Assembly: GCF_028554725.1 (NCBI RefSeq)
Contig: NC_071670.1
Span: forward strand, 57,938,501-58,002,500
From: Zeugodacus cucurbitae
Taxonomy: Eukaryota; Arthropoda; Insecta; Diptera; Tephritidae
DNA length: 64,000 nucleotides
Reading direction: 5' to 3'
Shown here: positions 46,801-58,239 of the stretch, one piece after another
How positions within the stretch are numbered: position 1 is the stretch's first letter
Layout of the letters: each line of letters starts with the position of its first letter
Notes under the pieces: generated by a model
What the model was told of the DNA's origin: nothing
The model's database searches: none
Seen by the model: only the letters and a program-made list of their open reading frames with translations
Made by a program: the position numbers and the translations under genes

Positions 46801-49800
46801 ATATACAAAAATTTGAGGCCGCTTACTGATGTTTAAAGGAATTAAGTTGATTTCCATGTTTTAGCGAGTATGGTATAACTGTATGTAGGGTATAATAAAA
46901 GCCTTGTGCAGTACTCACCGGTATCAAAACATCCAGCGCGCAAGCAAGACAAACCATGCGCCGCCATAACACCGACTGTGGGAAAGCCACACTTGAGATG
47001 CACTTCAAAAGCGAGATCCCATTTCTCTGCTTGCACCAGCGAATCGCCCAGCTTACGTAGGCTGTGATTATTGAGCGGACCTGGTGGTATTAACGACTCA
47101 CAGCCGTTTTGCACCACAGACATAATGATCATTGAGTGTTCGCGTATGGTCTCAATTTCTGGAGGACCGCCGCGCACCTGCAAAAGTTTCAAATAAAAAC
47201 TTGTATAAATAAACTTTCTAAATTTTTATAAACATGCACCTTTGCGGCCAGCGCGAGACAGTTCATCATCTTGGCGACCAGCTCGTAGTCCACCTCGGGA
47301 TTTGGCACAAATAGCTTTTCCAATTTATGACAATGATACAGCAGCAGGTCGACACACTTCTGCTGCCCCTGATGGAAGGCGAGTATGGAGAGACAGAGCG
47401 CCACGCTGGGCGCATGCTCATAGCAGAATTCTTCACGCAAGAGCTTATCATGCGTAATATTGCCGCATAGCTGCCACTTGTAAGCGTCGCTATCACGCGC
47501 ACGCTTACCACTCGCGCCGGCATTGTTGGCACTGCCCGCTTTCGCCTCGGCATTCGCATCTTGAGCGCGCCTGCGTTGCACCTCCTCGGTTTTGCTAAAG
47601 CAATCGTTACACACGCGCACCTCCACATCCTCATACAGATCGGGTATGCGCATGCGATGTGCCGAACAGGCAAAGCAGACAACACGTCCACAGCGGCGAC
47701 AATGATGGCGACGCATGAGCATAGTGAAGGCGGCGCGATGACAGCACATGCAGTGCGTGGCATCATCGTCGCGCACCCAGTCCTCACGCGTCGGCGCCAA
47801 TGCGGGCATTTGAAAAGCGCCGCACAGCGAGTCCAACGACTGTTGCATGTCGGTGGTCTGTGAGATGCGCTCCGACGAGGAGGCCACATCCGAGACGTGG
47901 TAGTCCAGCGCCTTCGTACCGTAAATGCGCAACAGCAAATCGATGCATTCATTGGAGATGACATGGTGCTTCTGGTACAAATTGAAATTGAGCAAAATGA
48001 ACGCCGAGTTGTTGGTGTGTCCCGTATCGGTGCCCAGTTGGAATTTCACCTTGTGTGGCGAATTCGCACTGCGCGTGTGAATGTCATAGATGTGTCCACG
48101 CTTGTCGAAGCAGAAGGCGCACACTTGCGCTTCGGCCTGTGCAAGCGCTGTACGCACGGCGGTCAGCACTTTGGTGAGCGTCTCAAATTTCGTATTCATC
48201 ACCAACTGTTCGATGATCAACAGTGGATGTGTGAAGAGTTTCCAAAACGGCGCAAGTTCACCGGGCGTTAGCTGTTCGAAAATTACCAAGGAAATTTTAT
48301 AATTTCGATAGCTTTGACTTTCGTGCGGATTGCAACGTGTCAGATAGTCAACGGAGTAGCGCATTAAGTGTACCGTACGGAACTTATCTTTGTGTGTATC
48401 CAGAAATTTGGCCACATCCGCTGTGGGAAATGTCTCGAGTATCTTCAGTAAGTATTTGTTGACTTCGCCATCGGCTTCGCTACTGCCGCTGCCGCTGCTA
48501 CCGTTGCAACTGACATCGTCATGCAATTCCAGCAGCGCGTTCAGTAGCAGATCCAGAAAACGTTGCTTCTGCGCCGCAAAGCGTTCGGCCAGCTTGACCA
48601 CGCGACACCAATTATAACACAGTTTATACAAATGCGATTGCAATAGTTGCTCGAAGATAGCTGTTGGTGTCTTCATGCCGAAGTCGTAGGCTTGCGGCCA
48701 CGTCTCGAATTGCAGCACCTCAGACACTTTCGCATAAATCGTTATATCGGCCAGTGTGGCCTCCAGTTGGCTGCGCAGCGCGGACGGTATGCGTTTGGCG
48801 GCCGCTCGATTTTGCAGCGTGTTCTCTATGAGCTCTTTGGCCAGGCGTGTGGTAGCGATTTTTGTGAAATTCGCTTGTATCAATTTGGCGCGTGTGCCCA
48901 CATCTTGTATGCCTCCCGCAAAGCGTATGTTGCGCGCATCCTCCTCGATTAGTTGCAACAGCAATTGATCGGTGCGTCTTTGCTGCAACGCCTTTGGTTG
49001 GTAGCCCAAATCGAGTGTCTGCAGCTTCAACTGTGTCAATTTAGACGCCACATCCGCAACGAGTTGGCTGGGATCGTAGTCGGAGCGCAAGGCTGCCACG
49101 AATTTGTTGTCATTGAAGAGCGTTGCCACGCGCTCGATCTCCGACAGCTCGAGTAACGCCTGCAGATAGCTGGTATTTAAATTTTTCGCTGGCAGTGGCA
49201 CACCGGTCGCGCTAATAACACCCTGCAAGAGACATGCCAGCAGCGCATTCTGATTCGCCACATAGTTGAGTATGCTTTCCGACTTCTGTGGCTCAATTTT
49301 GCGGCGCGCCAACTTGCCCACACCGTCGCCACATTTGCCTGCGATTTCAGGACACACATTCAGCGCTATCACATGCACCAAATTTAAGTTCAAGGCTGCC
49401 ACATTCGCCTCAATCTCCAACGGTGTCATATCACAGTCGAAAATCAATTCGCCGATGACATCACAAACGTTAATCTTCAAGATTGCGCCCGTGTGATACT
49501 CCAAATTGCGATCACGCAACTGCATAAGCTGCGCCAGCTGCTGCACATAGGCGATGAAGCGCTGATAGTAATTGCACTTGGCTTGCAGTTCGTGAAAGAG
49601 CGGCGCATGCGTCTTCAAATCATCAATGTGTCCGATTTCGCTGTCCGTTTTGTGAAAGACCGCGGCAAAAGCGCGTTCACGCTGCATTTCCAACGCCAAT
49701 TTACGCGGTTTCAGCGAGTAGTAGTTATCGTTGAGCAGCCGACAGAGCCGCTGCTGCGGCTGCACTTGCAGGCATTCACTGAGGCTTTCCAATAACGCCA

Positions 49801-52800
49801 GCGCGCCGATATCGCTGTACAATTGCTGCTTGTTGGCCGCACCGTCGTCACTGCGTAGCGAACGTGACATGGCGCCACTCGCACCAACCTTCAGCTGTTG
49901 CTGTCGCCTTACGACCGTTAGAATATTTGAGGTTATCTCGCGGTTGAATGGCAAATTGAGCACCAAATCGGTGATGATGAACGCATTCAAGTTGTCTGTG
50001 TCGAAATTGCGTAGAAAGGCATATTGTGGATTGCTCATGTAGCGCTGGCATAATTGCTGCTGCTCCGCGGTGGGTTCGATGCGTTGCGTGAGCGCAAAGG
50101 TGTCAATGACGCTGATTATGCGCGATACATCGAAACCTTTGCCGGCCACATTGCGTATCTGCTCAACAGTGGCGGCTGGCTGCTCTGCAACTGGAGCGCC
50201 GCCGTCGCCGACGCCGCCCTTGCCACTTTGCACCTTCTGCAGATAATTTTCGTAAATAGTTGCCAATTTCTGTTTGATCTGTTGCTGTTGCTCGACAAAC
50301 ACCAACTCACGATTGAGTGCGGTGTTCTGCAAGTGGAAAGTCTGCAAGAAAAAGAAAACAATTTTATTTAATTTGAAATTATTTTTAATTATAATTTATA
50401 AATTTTAAATATTATTTTTAATTTTTTTATATTTTTTCAATAGTTGTATGTGACATTCGTCTTGCTCTTGGTATTTTGCTGGTCTTTGGTTGTTGTAAAT
50501 GGTTTCTGGATGAAGCCAGTTGAATTCAAGTACCATTTTAGTGAAGAATTTTCTATGACGGATCGAAATAGCGAAAAATAACGGATTTTATACAACTACA
50601 TATACATTTAATATTTAAAATATTACAAATCTATTTCATGTTAATATATATTATTTAAATATTATTTTGAAATTTTATTAAGAAAATCTAGCATTTAAAT
50701 AAAATATATGTAAATAACTCGCACAATTATTATTTAACGGTATTTCAACAAACGCACAAATATATAAACCATAACCTACCTCAATTATAAACTTGACATC
50801 GCTGAAATTCTTCAAAGACAAAGCCATTATGGCTAGATTCTCCGGCGAGCCCAACATCTGCGGTATGATACTACGTTCGGTCAAGCGATTGAATTCGCGT
50901 CGTGATTTCAAATCCTCAACGGCATTGCACTCAGTGTCTTCTGCAGCGTTAACACTGTTAATCATCAAATCAACTTTGGCACCAGCTTGCACCGCCGGAC
51001 GTGCAATGCCGGCGGCAACACTAATTGTAGCGCGTCGTTTCTTACGCGCTGCTTTGCGACGCGACAAACTAGCGTGGTTACTGCGATCACGACTATCATC
51101 ATCACTGGAAGACTTCTCGATTGCATCGATATGCGCATGTATCAATTGCAGCAACTCCTCAGCCTCAAGCCCGAACTTCTGCTTGCGACTGGCCGACGTA
51201 AGCGAATTATCAAATTTCTGCAAAACTGCATATTTCCACAATGCCTCCGTTATTACATCAATGATGCGTTGAAAGCGTAGCTGCACGCGGCCCGAGGCCA
51301 ATTTGTAATCTTCCGAATGTATTTTTTTGGTTATGAAATTTTTGAGAAACGCAAAGATTGCATGTAGCGCCGGGCCACGACAAATGAAACCCTGACGTCC
51401 GCTATCAGCAGAAAGTGGCGTTGAACGCATAGACGCTGTGGGTGTCTCCACAGCAGCTTCGGCGGTGCTGCTAACGCCACTTGACTGCGCTGCCGCGTTG
51501 CCGAGATGTGTGTGAAACGCTGTTGCGTATATGTTTGAGGCGTGGCGTAAATGCTCCCAACGCAGGAAGATCAATTGGAAAATATCCTCAATGAGCGCAC
51601 ACAGCATGTCGACATTAAGTATTTTACGCAGCATGCCGTTAAGCTGTTGTATCTTGCACTCGTAGTAGGTATCCAAATTGTTTGGGTTTGTGTTGGGTAG
51701 CATTATGTCGCACACCGTTGAGAGCGCTGTGTAGTAGTTCAAAGTTTCCATTTCGAGCTCATAAATAGATTTCATATTGGTTAGCTGCATTTGCCACTTG
51801 CGTGTGGCTTCCAGTAAGCGGCGTGTCTCTTCGAAGCTGTAAGTTATTGAAGTATTTTTACAATATTTCCACAGTGCATAAAGCAGAAGTAGTTAACTCA
51901 CCTGGTATCAATGTCATAGTCGTAAAGTAACTTTAAAATGCTTCTGCTATTTAATATCGCTTCTAAAGTTATGGTTTTATATAGCGCCGAAAAACGTTTT
52001 AGAAAGTCTACAATTATAGTTATACGCTGAAAATCAGCATAAAAGAATTTATGTATCTCCTTTAAATGTAACGGACTCTCGTCGACGTTATACTCCGACA
52101 GCCACTTGTTTATGTTACCGAGTTCAGACAAAGTTTGTTTAATATTTGAGAATTCATCGGCAATCTTTAATATCAACATATTGTTACGTAAACCTTTATT
52201 TTGCACATTGCTTGCATTTTTTAACTGTTTCGCTATCAACGGCGCAAAATGCTGCTTATTTCGTAGTGTTTGTTGTAATATAAATTCTTTATTTGGCACA
52301 CCATTTGAGCAATTTCGATATTGTTCCTGCGATTGTTCGAGCACCTCCACTAATAAATTGGTTTCATGACGTGCCAATAGGGCCAGGCAAACGTCATCGG
52401 CACTTCTGACTTCCGTAATTAAAGTTTTAATCAATTTGCAACGTAACGGTGGATTGTCGAGTACGTTTAGCGGACAATTTGCGATGAAATTAATGAATTG
52501 TGTTCTGTTCTCAGTTACATTTTGTTGCAATAGTAATTGTAGTGCTTCAGCGCATACACGACTGACTGGAAGTTTATATTTTTCGCGACACACATTCAAT
52601 ATTTGCAAGACCGGGTATATATGGTGCAGCAGTAATTGTGTTATATTTTCATAATTGTTTGGTGCAATATTGCTATTGCTATGCGGTTGTAAACTTTGCA
52701 GCCAACTCTGTAAAAGGTCAAAGTACGTGATGAAGATAAAATGTAATTAATGTATGTATAAGGATTACCAACCTTGAGGAAATTGCTTTCGGAAAATGGT

Positions 52801-52844
52801 AGCACTTCCAAGTACTGTTGAATCTGCACTTCTAAATCATCCAT
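43835..52844 (-). CDS. ZFYVE26: Spastizin / ZFYVE26 homologue (FYVE zinc finger protein)
   Basis: Eight exons: 52844-52773, 52707-51902, 51836-50780, 50341-47240, 47177-46919, 45685-44511, 44452-44322 and 44261-43835. Together they encode 2342 aa, close to the roughly 2500-aa vertebrate protein. A FYVE finger at about residues 1498-1565 is complete: WVRDDDATHCMCCH, then RRHHCRRCGR (the basic PI3P-binding motif), FACSAH and RVCNDC. The rest is alpha-helical, as in the family. ZFYVE26 binds PI3P on endosomes and lysosomes, partners spatacsin (SPG11) and AP-5, and acts in lysosome reformation and cytokinesis. Intron 3 uses a GTAGGT donor and intron 4 a weak GTGCAT donor. Intron 5 holds a mariner-type MITE. 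Phases are consistent through all junctions. Confidence 0.92.
46577..46748. mobile_element. Mariner/Tc1-type MITE in spastizin intron 5
   Basis: TGTGTTCAAAAATTAACGGG at the left and, inverted, TGTGTTCAAAAAATAACGGG at the right form terminal repeats with one mismatch. About 170 bp separate the outer ends. Flanking TATA-rich DNA offers a TA target, but the exact duplication is ambiguous. The interior has no frame. Confidence 0.75.
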
Positions 52845-53558
52845 TATTTTCGATATTCCAGCAATTTAATTTGGTTAAAATGTGTAAATTGTAGTAACAT
52901 TTAGAAACAGCAACTGTATGCACCGTTTATATGTATAATAAATGCATTAAATTTATGTAATTGCATAGTTACTGTAACTTTCCACTCAAGCCTTTCACTT
53001 GCTGCCAATTAGCCTATTGTTATATTTTAAAAGACTTGTTTAATAAAAGTGAATGCTATGCAAGAGAAATCGGAGAACTTAATGCACTTTTCACAAATGT
53101 ATGTAATTTTCCTTTGTTTAATTTTCACAACTGTTATCAGCTGATGTTGTTTTGAAGGCGCACAAAAGCATAAATGCAGTGCTGCCGTGCGTTATATTTA
53201 TTTCAAATTCATTTATCTAAATTATTAACAGAAATACAAAATTATGAAACAAAACAAAAATGTAGTATTTAAACATAGAGAGAACACAACAAAATATTTA
53301 TATAAAATACAATAACTTGAAAATTAACTGGAACTGGTGAAATTTCACATAAAAGGGCAAGCGCGTCATCTGTTTGTGATTTATTGTAAAAATAGTAAAG
53401 CTAAAGTACACGTCAAATTTTGTAAATAATTATTTTGTCATGTAATTGTGCTCTTTGATTTTTGGAAGTGCCAGAATTCTTCATTTGTTTACAGCGCAAA
53501 ATTTTACTAAATTTACTATAATTAGTGGAGCAATCAGCGATTGCAACGCCATCGTAGC
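52845..53558. promoter_or_regulatory. Divergent intergenic region, spastizin and SelK
   Basis: The 714-base gap separates the spastizin start codon (minus) from the SelK start codon (plus). No gene or repeat is visible and no TATA box lies at a fitting distance, as expected for housekeeping promoters. It must contain both 5'UTRs and probably a shared bidirectional promoter. This is inferred from layout only. Confidence 0.5.
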
Positions 53559-54021
53559 ATGGTGTATATAGATCGAGGTAAATTGCTTTTAACTATTCAA
53601 TTATAAAATTGTTTAAGAAATGTAATTAAAACTACAGATGGTCGTATCTTGGAGCGGAGACCATGGAGTGTGGCACGCGTGTTGGAGATATTCACAGGCA
53701 TCTGGTTTGTGACAGTCACCTTGTAAGTACATTACTAGAATGCGCAATTTGCTGTATAACACTTACATGTTCATATTAACATATTTCAGCTTCCGAACGC
53801 TTATGGCTCCCTTCATGAATAATGACAATCCGAGCAACAATACGCGTCGAAGCGGATGGGGCTCAGGAGGTGGAGGTGGACCAGGTGGTGGTGGTGGCCG
53901 CGGCGGCGGTAGTGGTGGAGGTGGCGGTTTCAATCAGGGCCTACGTCCAAATCGTCGTATCGGACGTGTTGTGAATACGTCAATGGATTGTAATATACCT
54001 GGTGGCGGATGAGCACGGTAA
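53559..54021 (+). CDS. SelG: Selenoprotein K (Sec-containing, UGA read through)
   Basis: Exons 53559-53577, 53638-53722 and 53790-54021 encode 111 aa, with selenocysteine at residue 109 (TGA at 54010-54012) and TAA at 54019-54021. The protein reads MVYIDRDGRILERRPWS, one membrane helix (about 21-43), a Gly-rich tail, LRPNRRIGRVVNTS and the end PGGG-U-AR. Two residues after Sec and a GG before it match the SelK family layout (vertebrate GGUGR). A conventional annotation would stop at the UGA. A strong hairpin starts 11 bases after the UGA and a SECIS lies at 54176-54263. SelK sits in the ER membrane and functions in ER-associated degradation. Exon lengths 19 and 85 equal those of the Cys paralogue at 42-43 kb. 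Confidence 0.9.
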
Positions 54022-54022
54022 C

Positions 54023-54092
54023 GTGTCCAAGCAATTTTAGACGTTGTGTAAAGTTTTTCAGATGAAGAAATACTTTATGTACGCTTGGACAC
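54023..54092 (+). promoter_or_regulatory. Hairpin 3' of the Sec codon, possible Sec redefinition element
   Basis: GTGTCCAAGC (54023-54032) pairs perfectly with GCTTGGACAC (54083-54092). Inside, TAAAGTTTTTC (54049-54059) pairs with GAAATACTTTA (54067-54077) at 10 of 11 positions. Stem-loops placed a few bases after UGA are known to promote Sec insertion in other selenoprotein genes. It lacks the SECIS quartet, so it is a separate structure. Its function here is inference. Confidence 0.6.
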
Positions 54093-54175
54093 AGCAGACT
54101 TAATCATCACCCATAAAGCACTGTTTAAACTACTCTAAACCGTTGACAACAACACGCCTACAGTGCGTTATACGT

Positions 54176-54263
54176 TGTCGATTTTTGGCATTTATTGCCT
54201 CTATGACGAGCAGCTTTGCAACCCAAAGTTGGGAGAAGTTGTTCTGATATTTACAAATCGACA
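54176..54263 (+). promoter_or_regulatory. SECIS element, form II
   Basis: Helix I is TGTCGATTT (54176-54184) with AAATCGACA (54255-54263). The core quartet is ATGA (54203-54206) opposite TGAT (54245-54248). Helix II pairs GAGCAGCTT with AAGTTGTTC, all nine positions allowing G-U. The apical AA (54220-54221) is unpaired, followed by a mini-stem CCCA/TGGG, which makes it form II. Location about 165 bases after the UGA codon fits a eukaryotic 3'UTR SECIS that recruits SBP2 and eEFSec. Confidence 0.88.
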
Positions 54264-54696
54264 GCGTATAAATATTAAGGCGTTCTAATAGCAAAATATA
54301 CACATAACTGTAAATATAATAGTTATCCATAGCTTAATACATAGTCAATAACATTGCAATAGACTTGTTCTCGAATTCAATTGTAACCGCAGGGATTTTT
54401 GTGAAAATAATAAATTTGACTCGCCTCAATGGAGTTTGTCCATATAACAGTAAAGATGTGAAGTTTCTTATAAAAAATATTGTGGGGGGGGTCTTGGAAC
54501 CTGATACATAAGTTTAAAGGAAGAATCCGAAAGAAAATCATATAAAGAGTAAGAACACACATAAAATTCGTCGGGCTTTTGGTGGTCCCTTTTATTTATG
54601 AACATAACCGCCATTTCCTTTTCAAATAAATTAAATAAACTACTTAAGTAAGTAAAACATAAATTACAAAACAATAAATTGTAAATTGATTTGAGC

Positions 54697-57329
54697 TTAA
54701 AAATCTATTCGAGCCTCTTTCTTGCATACGTTATGGGTCCAAAAACCATTTATATCTTCATAGGTTTGTGTACGTCTAACAGATGGATGTGTGTGTATGC
54801 GCTGACATAGCTCACAATAAGGCAGCGTTTCAACGCCACCATCGTAAGCGTTGACCATGTAATAGCGTCGCCACCAAAAATACTTGGCATACTCTAAGGG
54901 ATTCGCATTCAAGTAGTTAAGATAAGCTGCCAGGGATGAGACGTTTTTGAAGTCCTGCACGTCAATGTATGAGTGTGGCGGTGCAAAACGCGTATAATTT
55001 GCGCCACCATACACCACAGGCACAATGTGCCGCTGCAAAGCATTGTAAAACTTCTCCGTCACATAATCGGTGCAAAGTGAATTTTCAAAACTGAAATAGA
55101 ATTTGTAATCCTTGTCGAGCATCTCATCACAACTGCTATTGAAGCGTTCACATCTGTAAGAGGAATAAAAGATATGTATATAAGATAATAAATAAATGGT
55201 TTAAGAAGACTTCGGTAAGTTTAAGTTTAATGGACCAAAAATCGTTTCAATGGGTTTATAATAAATGTAATCTCTTAAATATTATTTATTTAAACTTATT
55301 TATTATTGAAACCTATTAGAAATCGATTTAGCTTGTTAATTACTAATATTTGTCAGATTCAGGTTTTTAAAAAATGTTTGAGGTTATGTTTCACACTACA
55401 TGGAAGTATATGAAAACGGGTGGTTTACGGTTACTATGACTCGGTGGACGATGAAACGGGATTTCGGTGTCTTCTCGTCACTCTAGTGTTATAGTAGTCA
55501 CAGCAAACACATCCCAAAAACATTTCCGAGACAATTCACATGCTTAGGCCAGATAAAATATTCGGCTCCGTTACGACTGCGTGGAATAGACTAAGTTGGG
55601 AATGATATACATACTAGTATTTATAGACTTGTTTCAGATGAACTATCATATCTCAGAAACTCCTTGACAAAAGTGAATAAACTCCCGAAAAAATATATAT
55701 TTCTGTACTATTAGTCCAGCATATATTTCTATGAAAGATATATTCTGGTTTGAATTCGACTGTTGACTAATTGGCTTTACGATAGATTACCCAGGTCTTA
55801 GTGAAGACATGAAAACCTTTTTCCTTTATAATTCCCAATGTCTGACTACTATATTTCGACCGATTAAACGGCATTGGTATCAGTATCGGTCAAAAATTGG
55901 GAGCTGTTTGGACACTAGTGATAACTGTCTACGAAAAATCTCAAAGAAAAACACACGTAGACTATAATAGACAGTCCTTTGTGAACCCTGGATACCCCCT
56001 ATATTGGCAATTAGGAGTCGACAAAGCGCACTGAACCTACTACAAATCTGCAGCGATTTTTCACTTCTATAATCGCTATTTCGCGAGCTTGTTCGAAAAA
56101 GCGAGATCCGTGAAATCTTTTTCTTGGACTCGCAAAGGCGGGACATTCCAGATGAAAGTGATGAGATGATTCCACCTCGTTCTACTCCATGCAGCTTCTA
56201 CAGCTAGCATCCAATAGACAAAAGGACAATGGCCAGTAAGAACCCCTACGACTAAGTAGGGTAGGCTTTGAGGCTTTCCAGCGATTCACCTAACTGCTTA
56301 CTCTTTGATAAAATTCGAGTTTACTAGAACTTAGAAAACTATATAAACTAACTGTATTCGAAATAGAAAGTTATCTAAACTTTACCACCATCACAATGTA
56401 AACATATTTTATCTTTTTCTAGCAAAATATCAGTTAACTCTATTATCACTGAGTACCTCTGCGTGTACGACATTATCAGACACACTGCAACCACAACAAA
56501 CAATTTACCTCATGGTGCCACATTTGCCATACACATCCACCTGTATGTGCGCTTGCAGCGCCTTCACCAACGCCTCCCGCTTCGACGGCACCTTACAATT
56601 GGACACAAACCAAGCGGCCATTTTACGCTTCCGCTCAATTGACAAAAACAAATCAGCATCACTTTGTGTCCAACTCACATCCACCGACGGCCATATGGGA
56701 TCCCGTGTGGGCGCAACAATTTGCCGCGATGAAATCATCTTTACCACATTGTAACTCCACACAATGTCCGAATCGAGGCGATAACTCATCGTGAGATTAT
56801 AGAAATTCCTTTCGGCATTCAAATTATGCCAGGTGTGCTCGGGAGATTCCAATTGTGCGAACACATATAATTGATTGCTGGCACGCTGACGTGGTGTGCC
56901 GTTAAATAACGGAAATGTGCGTGCTGTGTGAAAAACAATTGCCGCATAATCGCTGATGGCGGGCAAAAAGTCACGTTGATTGGTGAAAATGCAGTTAACC
57001 TGTGCGCACTGCGCATGCAACGTGTCGACGGGCAAGGTCCAGCGTGTGTCCTCGAAGAAGCCATTCCAGAAGAGCACGACATTGCCTTCCGGCGATGGTA
57101 ATTTCGCCAGACGGAGTGCGTTTGACGTTTGTTCGTTGTTGCGCATGAATAACACCAACGAGATGAGCACCAGAAAGAATATAATGCCGAAGATGGTGCG
57201 CAAGGCCAACTTCAAGATGCGCGCATTACTGTACATTTGCGGCGTTGTTTTAAAACGACCAAAGGACATCACACACGAGTGGGATTTTTTTTTTATATTT
57301 TTAAATTGCCTGCGCTTACAACGTGCCAA
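54697..57329 (-). CDS. Alpha-1,3-fucosyltransferase (GT10 family)
   Basis: Two exons, 57329-56509 and 55153-54697, encode 425 aa. This is a type II Golgi protein: a basic cytosolic tail, a membrane anchor at about residues 42-62 (GIIFFLVLISLVLFM), then a stem and a catalytic domain. Exon 1 carries VVLFWNGFFEDTRW and RLDSDIVWSY. Exon 2 begins RCERFNSSCDEM and holds the donor-binding motif YKFYFSFENSLCTDYVTEKF and VPVVYGGANY, with a C-terminal CELC (the family CxxC). The enzyme moves fucose from GDP-fucose to GlcNAc in alpha-1,3 linkage. A second in-frame Met at residue 21 (57269) is an alternative start. The 1.36 kb intron contains a LINE relic. It resembles fly FucT proteins, but I cannot tell which. 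Confidence 0.92.
55860..56290 (-). mobile_element. Jockey-like LINE C-terminal relic (L4), in intron
   Basis: Minus-strand pieces read LLDASCRSCME, SSHHFHLECPAFASP and IIEVKNRCRFV, the zinc-knuckle-like tail and end of jockey-type LINE ORF2. Frameshifts interrupt it. It lies inside the fucosyltransferase intron, in the same orientation as the gene. Confidence 0.7.
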
Positions 57330-58239
57330 CCGATTTTCAAATGTAAAATTTTATTTAATTTTTTTTACATTTACAAAATTTCGCCATTTCGACAGTTGTT
57401 AACCGTTAGTGTGTACAGCTTACAGTGTTTTAAGACAACTGTTCGTGTTTGAAGCTTAAATTCAAATTCAAATTTAGCCACTACAATTAGCGCTAGCATG
57501 CGCTCACGATTTTCAAATAAAAAACAGTTTAAAATTATCTAGCGATTTTCAAAAGTTGCAAATAATTAAATTTTTATTTTTTTTAGATAAATTTTTTTAA
57601 AAATTCATTTTAAATAACTTTATACTTATAATACTGAAAATCTCTATTATTTTTCTAATACGCGCGCGTATAAACCCAATTTCCTTATTGGACAATGTAG
57701 ACTAAATGCTATTGCTAGAAATGCTTATCATAGTTATGCCACAATTGGTAAAATGATCAGGCCGTAAACCCCTTATTGGTTATTGATACTTCGGCGTACA
57801 GTTACATAGGCATTTATTTATAAATAAATATTATATCTTCAAGTGCATGTCTACTCATAACTACCTTTATTTCATTTCCCACCTTTTGGCGTTCCTGTGT
57901 TGGTATGCTTATCAATTGACGATAGAGATAAGGACTACAACTCATAACTATAAGGCACGAACCAAATTTATTTGATTTAATGTTGTACCTAGTACATGAA
58001 GAACACTACAGTTGCGCAGTAAGGTGGTGCAGAAAAAGTGAAATTACTTTATCTATTTCACCGAAATGTAATTGAGGTTGTTATAGAGGGTACTTTTTTA
58101 GAGCATGCTCTAGAGACGCAAACTCACCGATGAAATGAGACGACATGATATCCCAAAACAATGAATTTTACTATCAAAAGTTGATGGTCTAGCGTTCTCC
58201 AGAACTGTCTAGCTGTCTAAGCAGCGAAATATCAGTTTT
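57330..58239. other. Upstream flank of the fucosyltransferase gene
   Basis: AT-rich, with no gene. The first 200 bases presumably hold its 5'UTR and promoter. At 57700-57740 a TGCTATTGCTAG stretch recalls the pogo-type MITE at 42.5 kb, but no ends are visible. Confidence 0.3.

Noticed and set aside
47266..47964. 232-codon minus-strand frame inside the spastizin region
   Set aside because: It overlaps the FYVE-coding exon in another frame and is Cys/Arg-rich only because the finger is read out of frame.
54010..54012. TGA as the stop codon of the plus-strand SelK gene
   Set aside because: The family ends with Sec and two more residues, TAA follows two codons later, and a SECIS is present. Reading the TGA as Sec explains all three.
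54023..54092. The hairpin just after the UGA as the SECIS itself
   Set aside because: It has no ATGA/TGAT quartet and no apical AA at the right distance; the structure at 54176-54263 has both.
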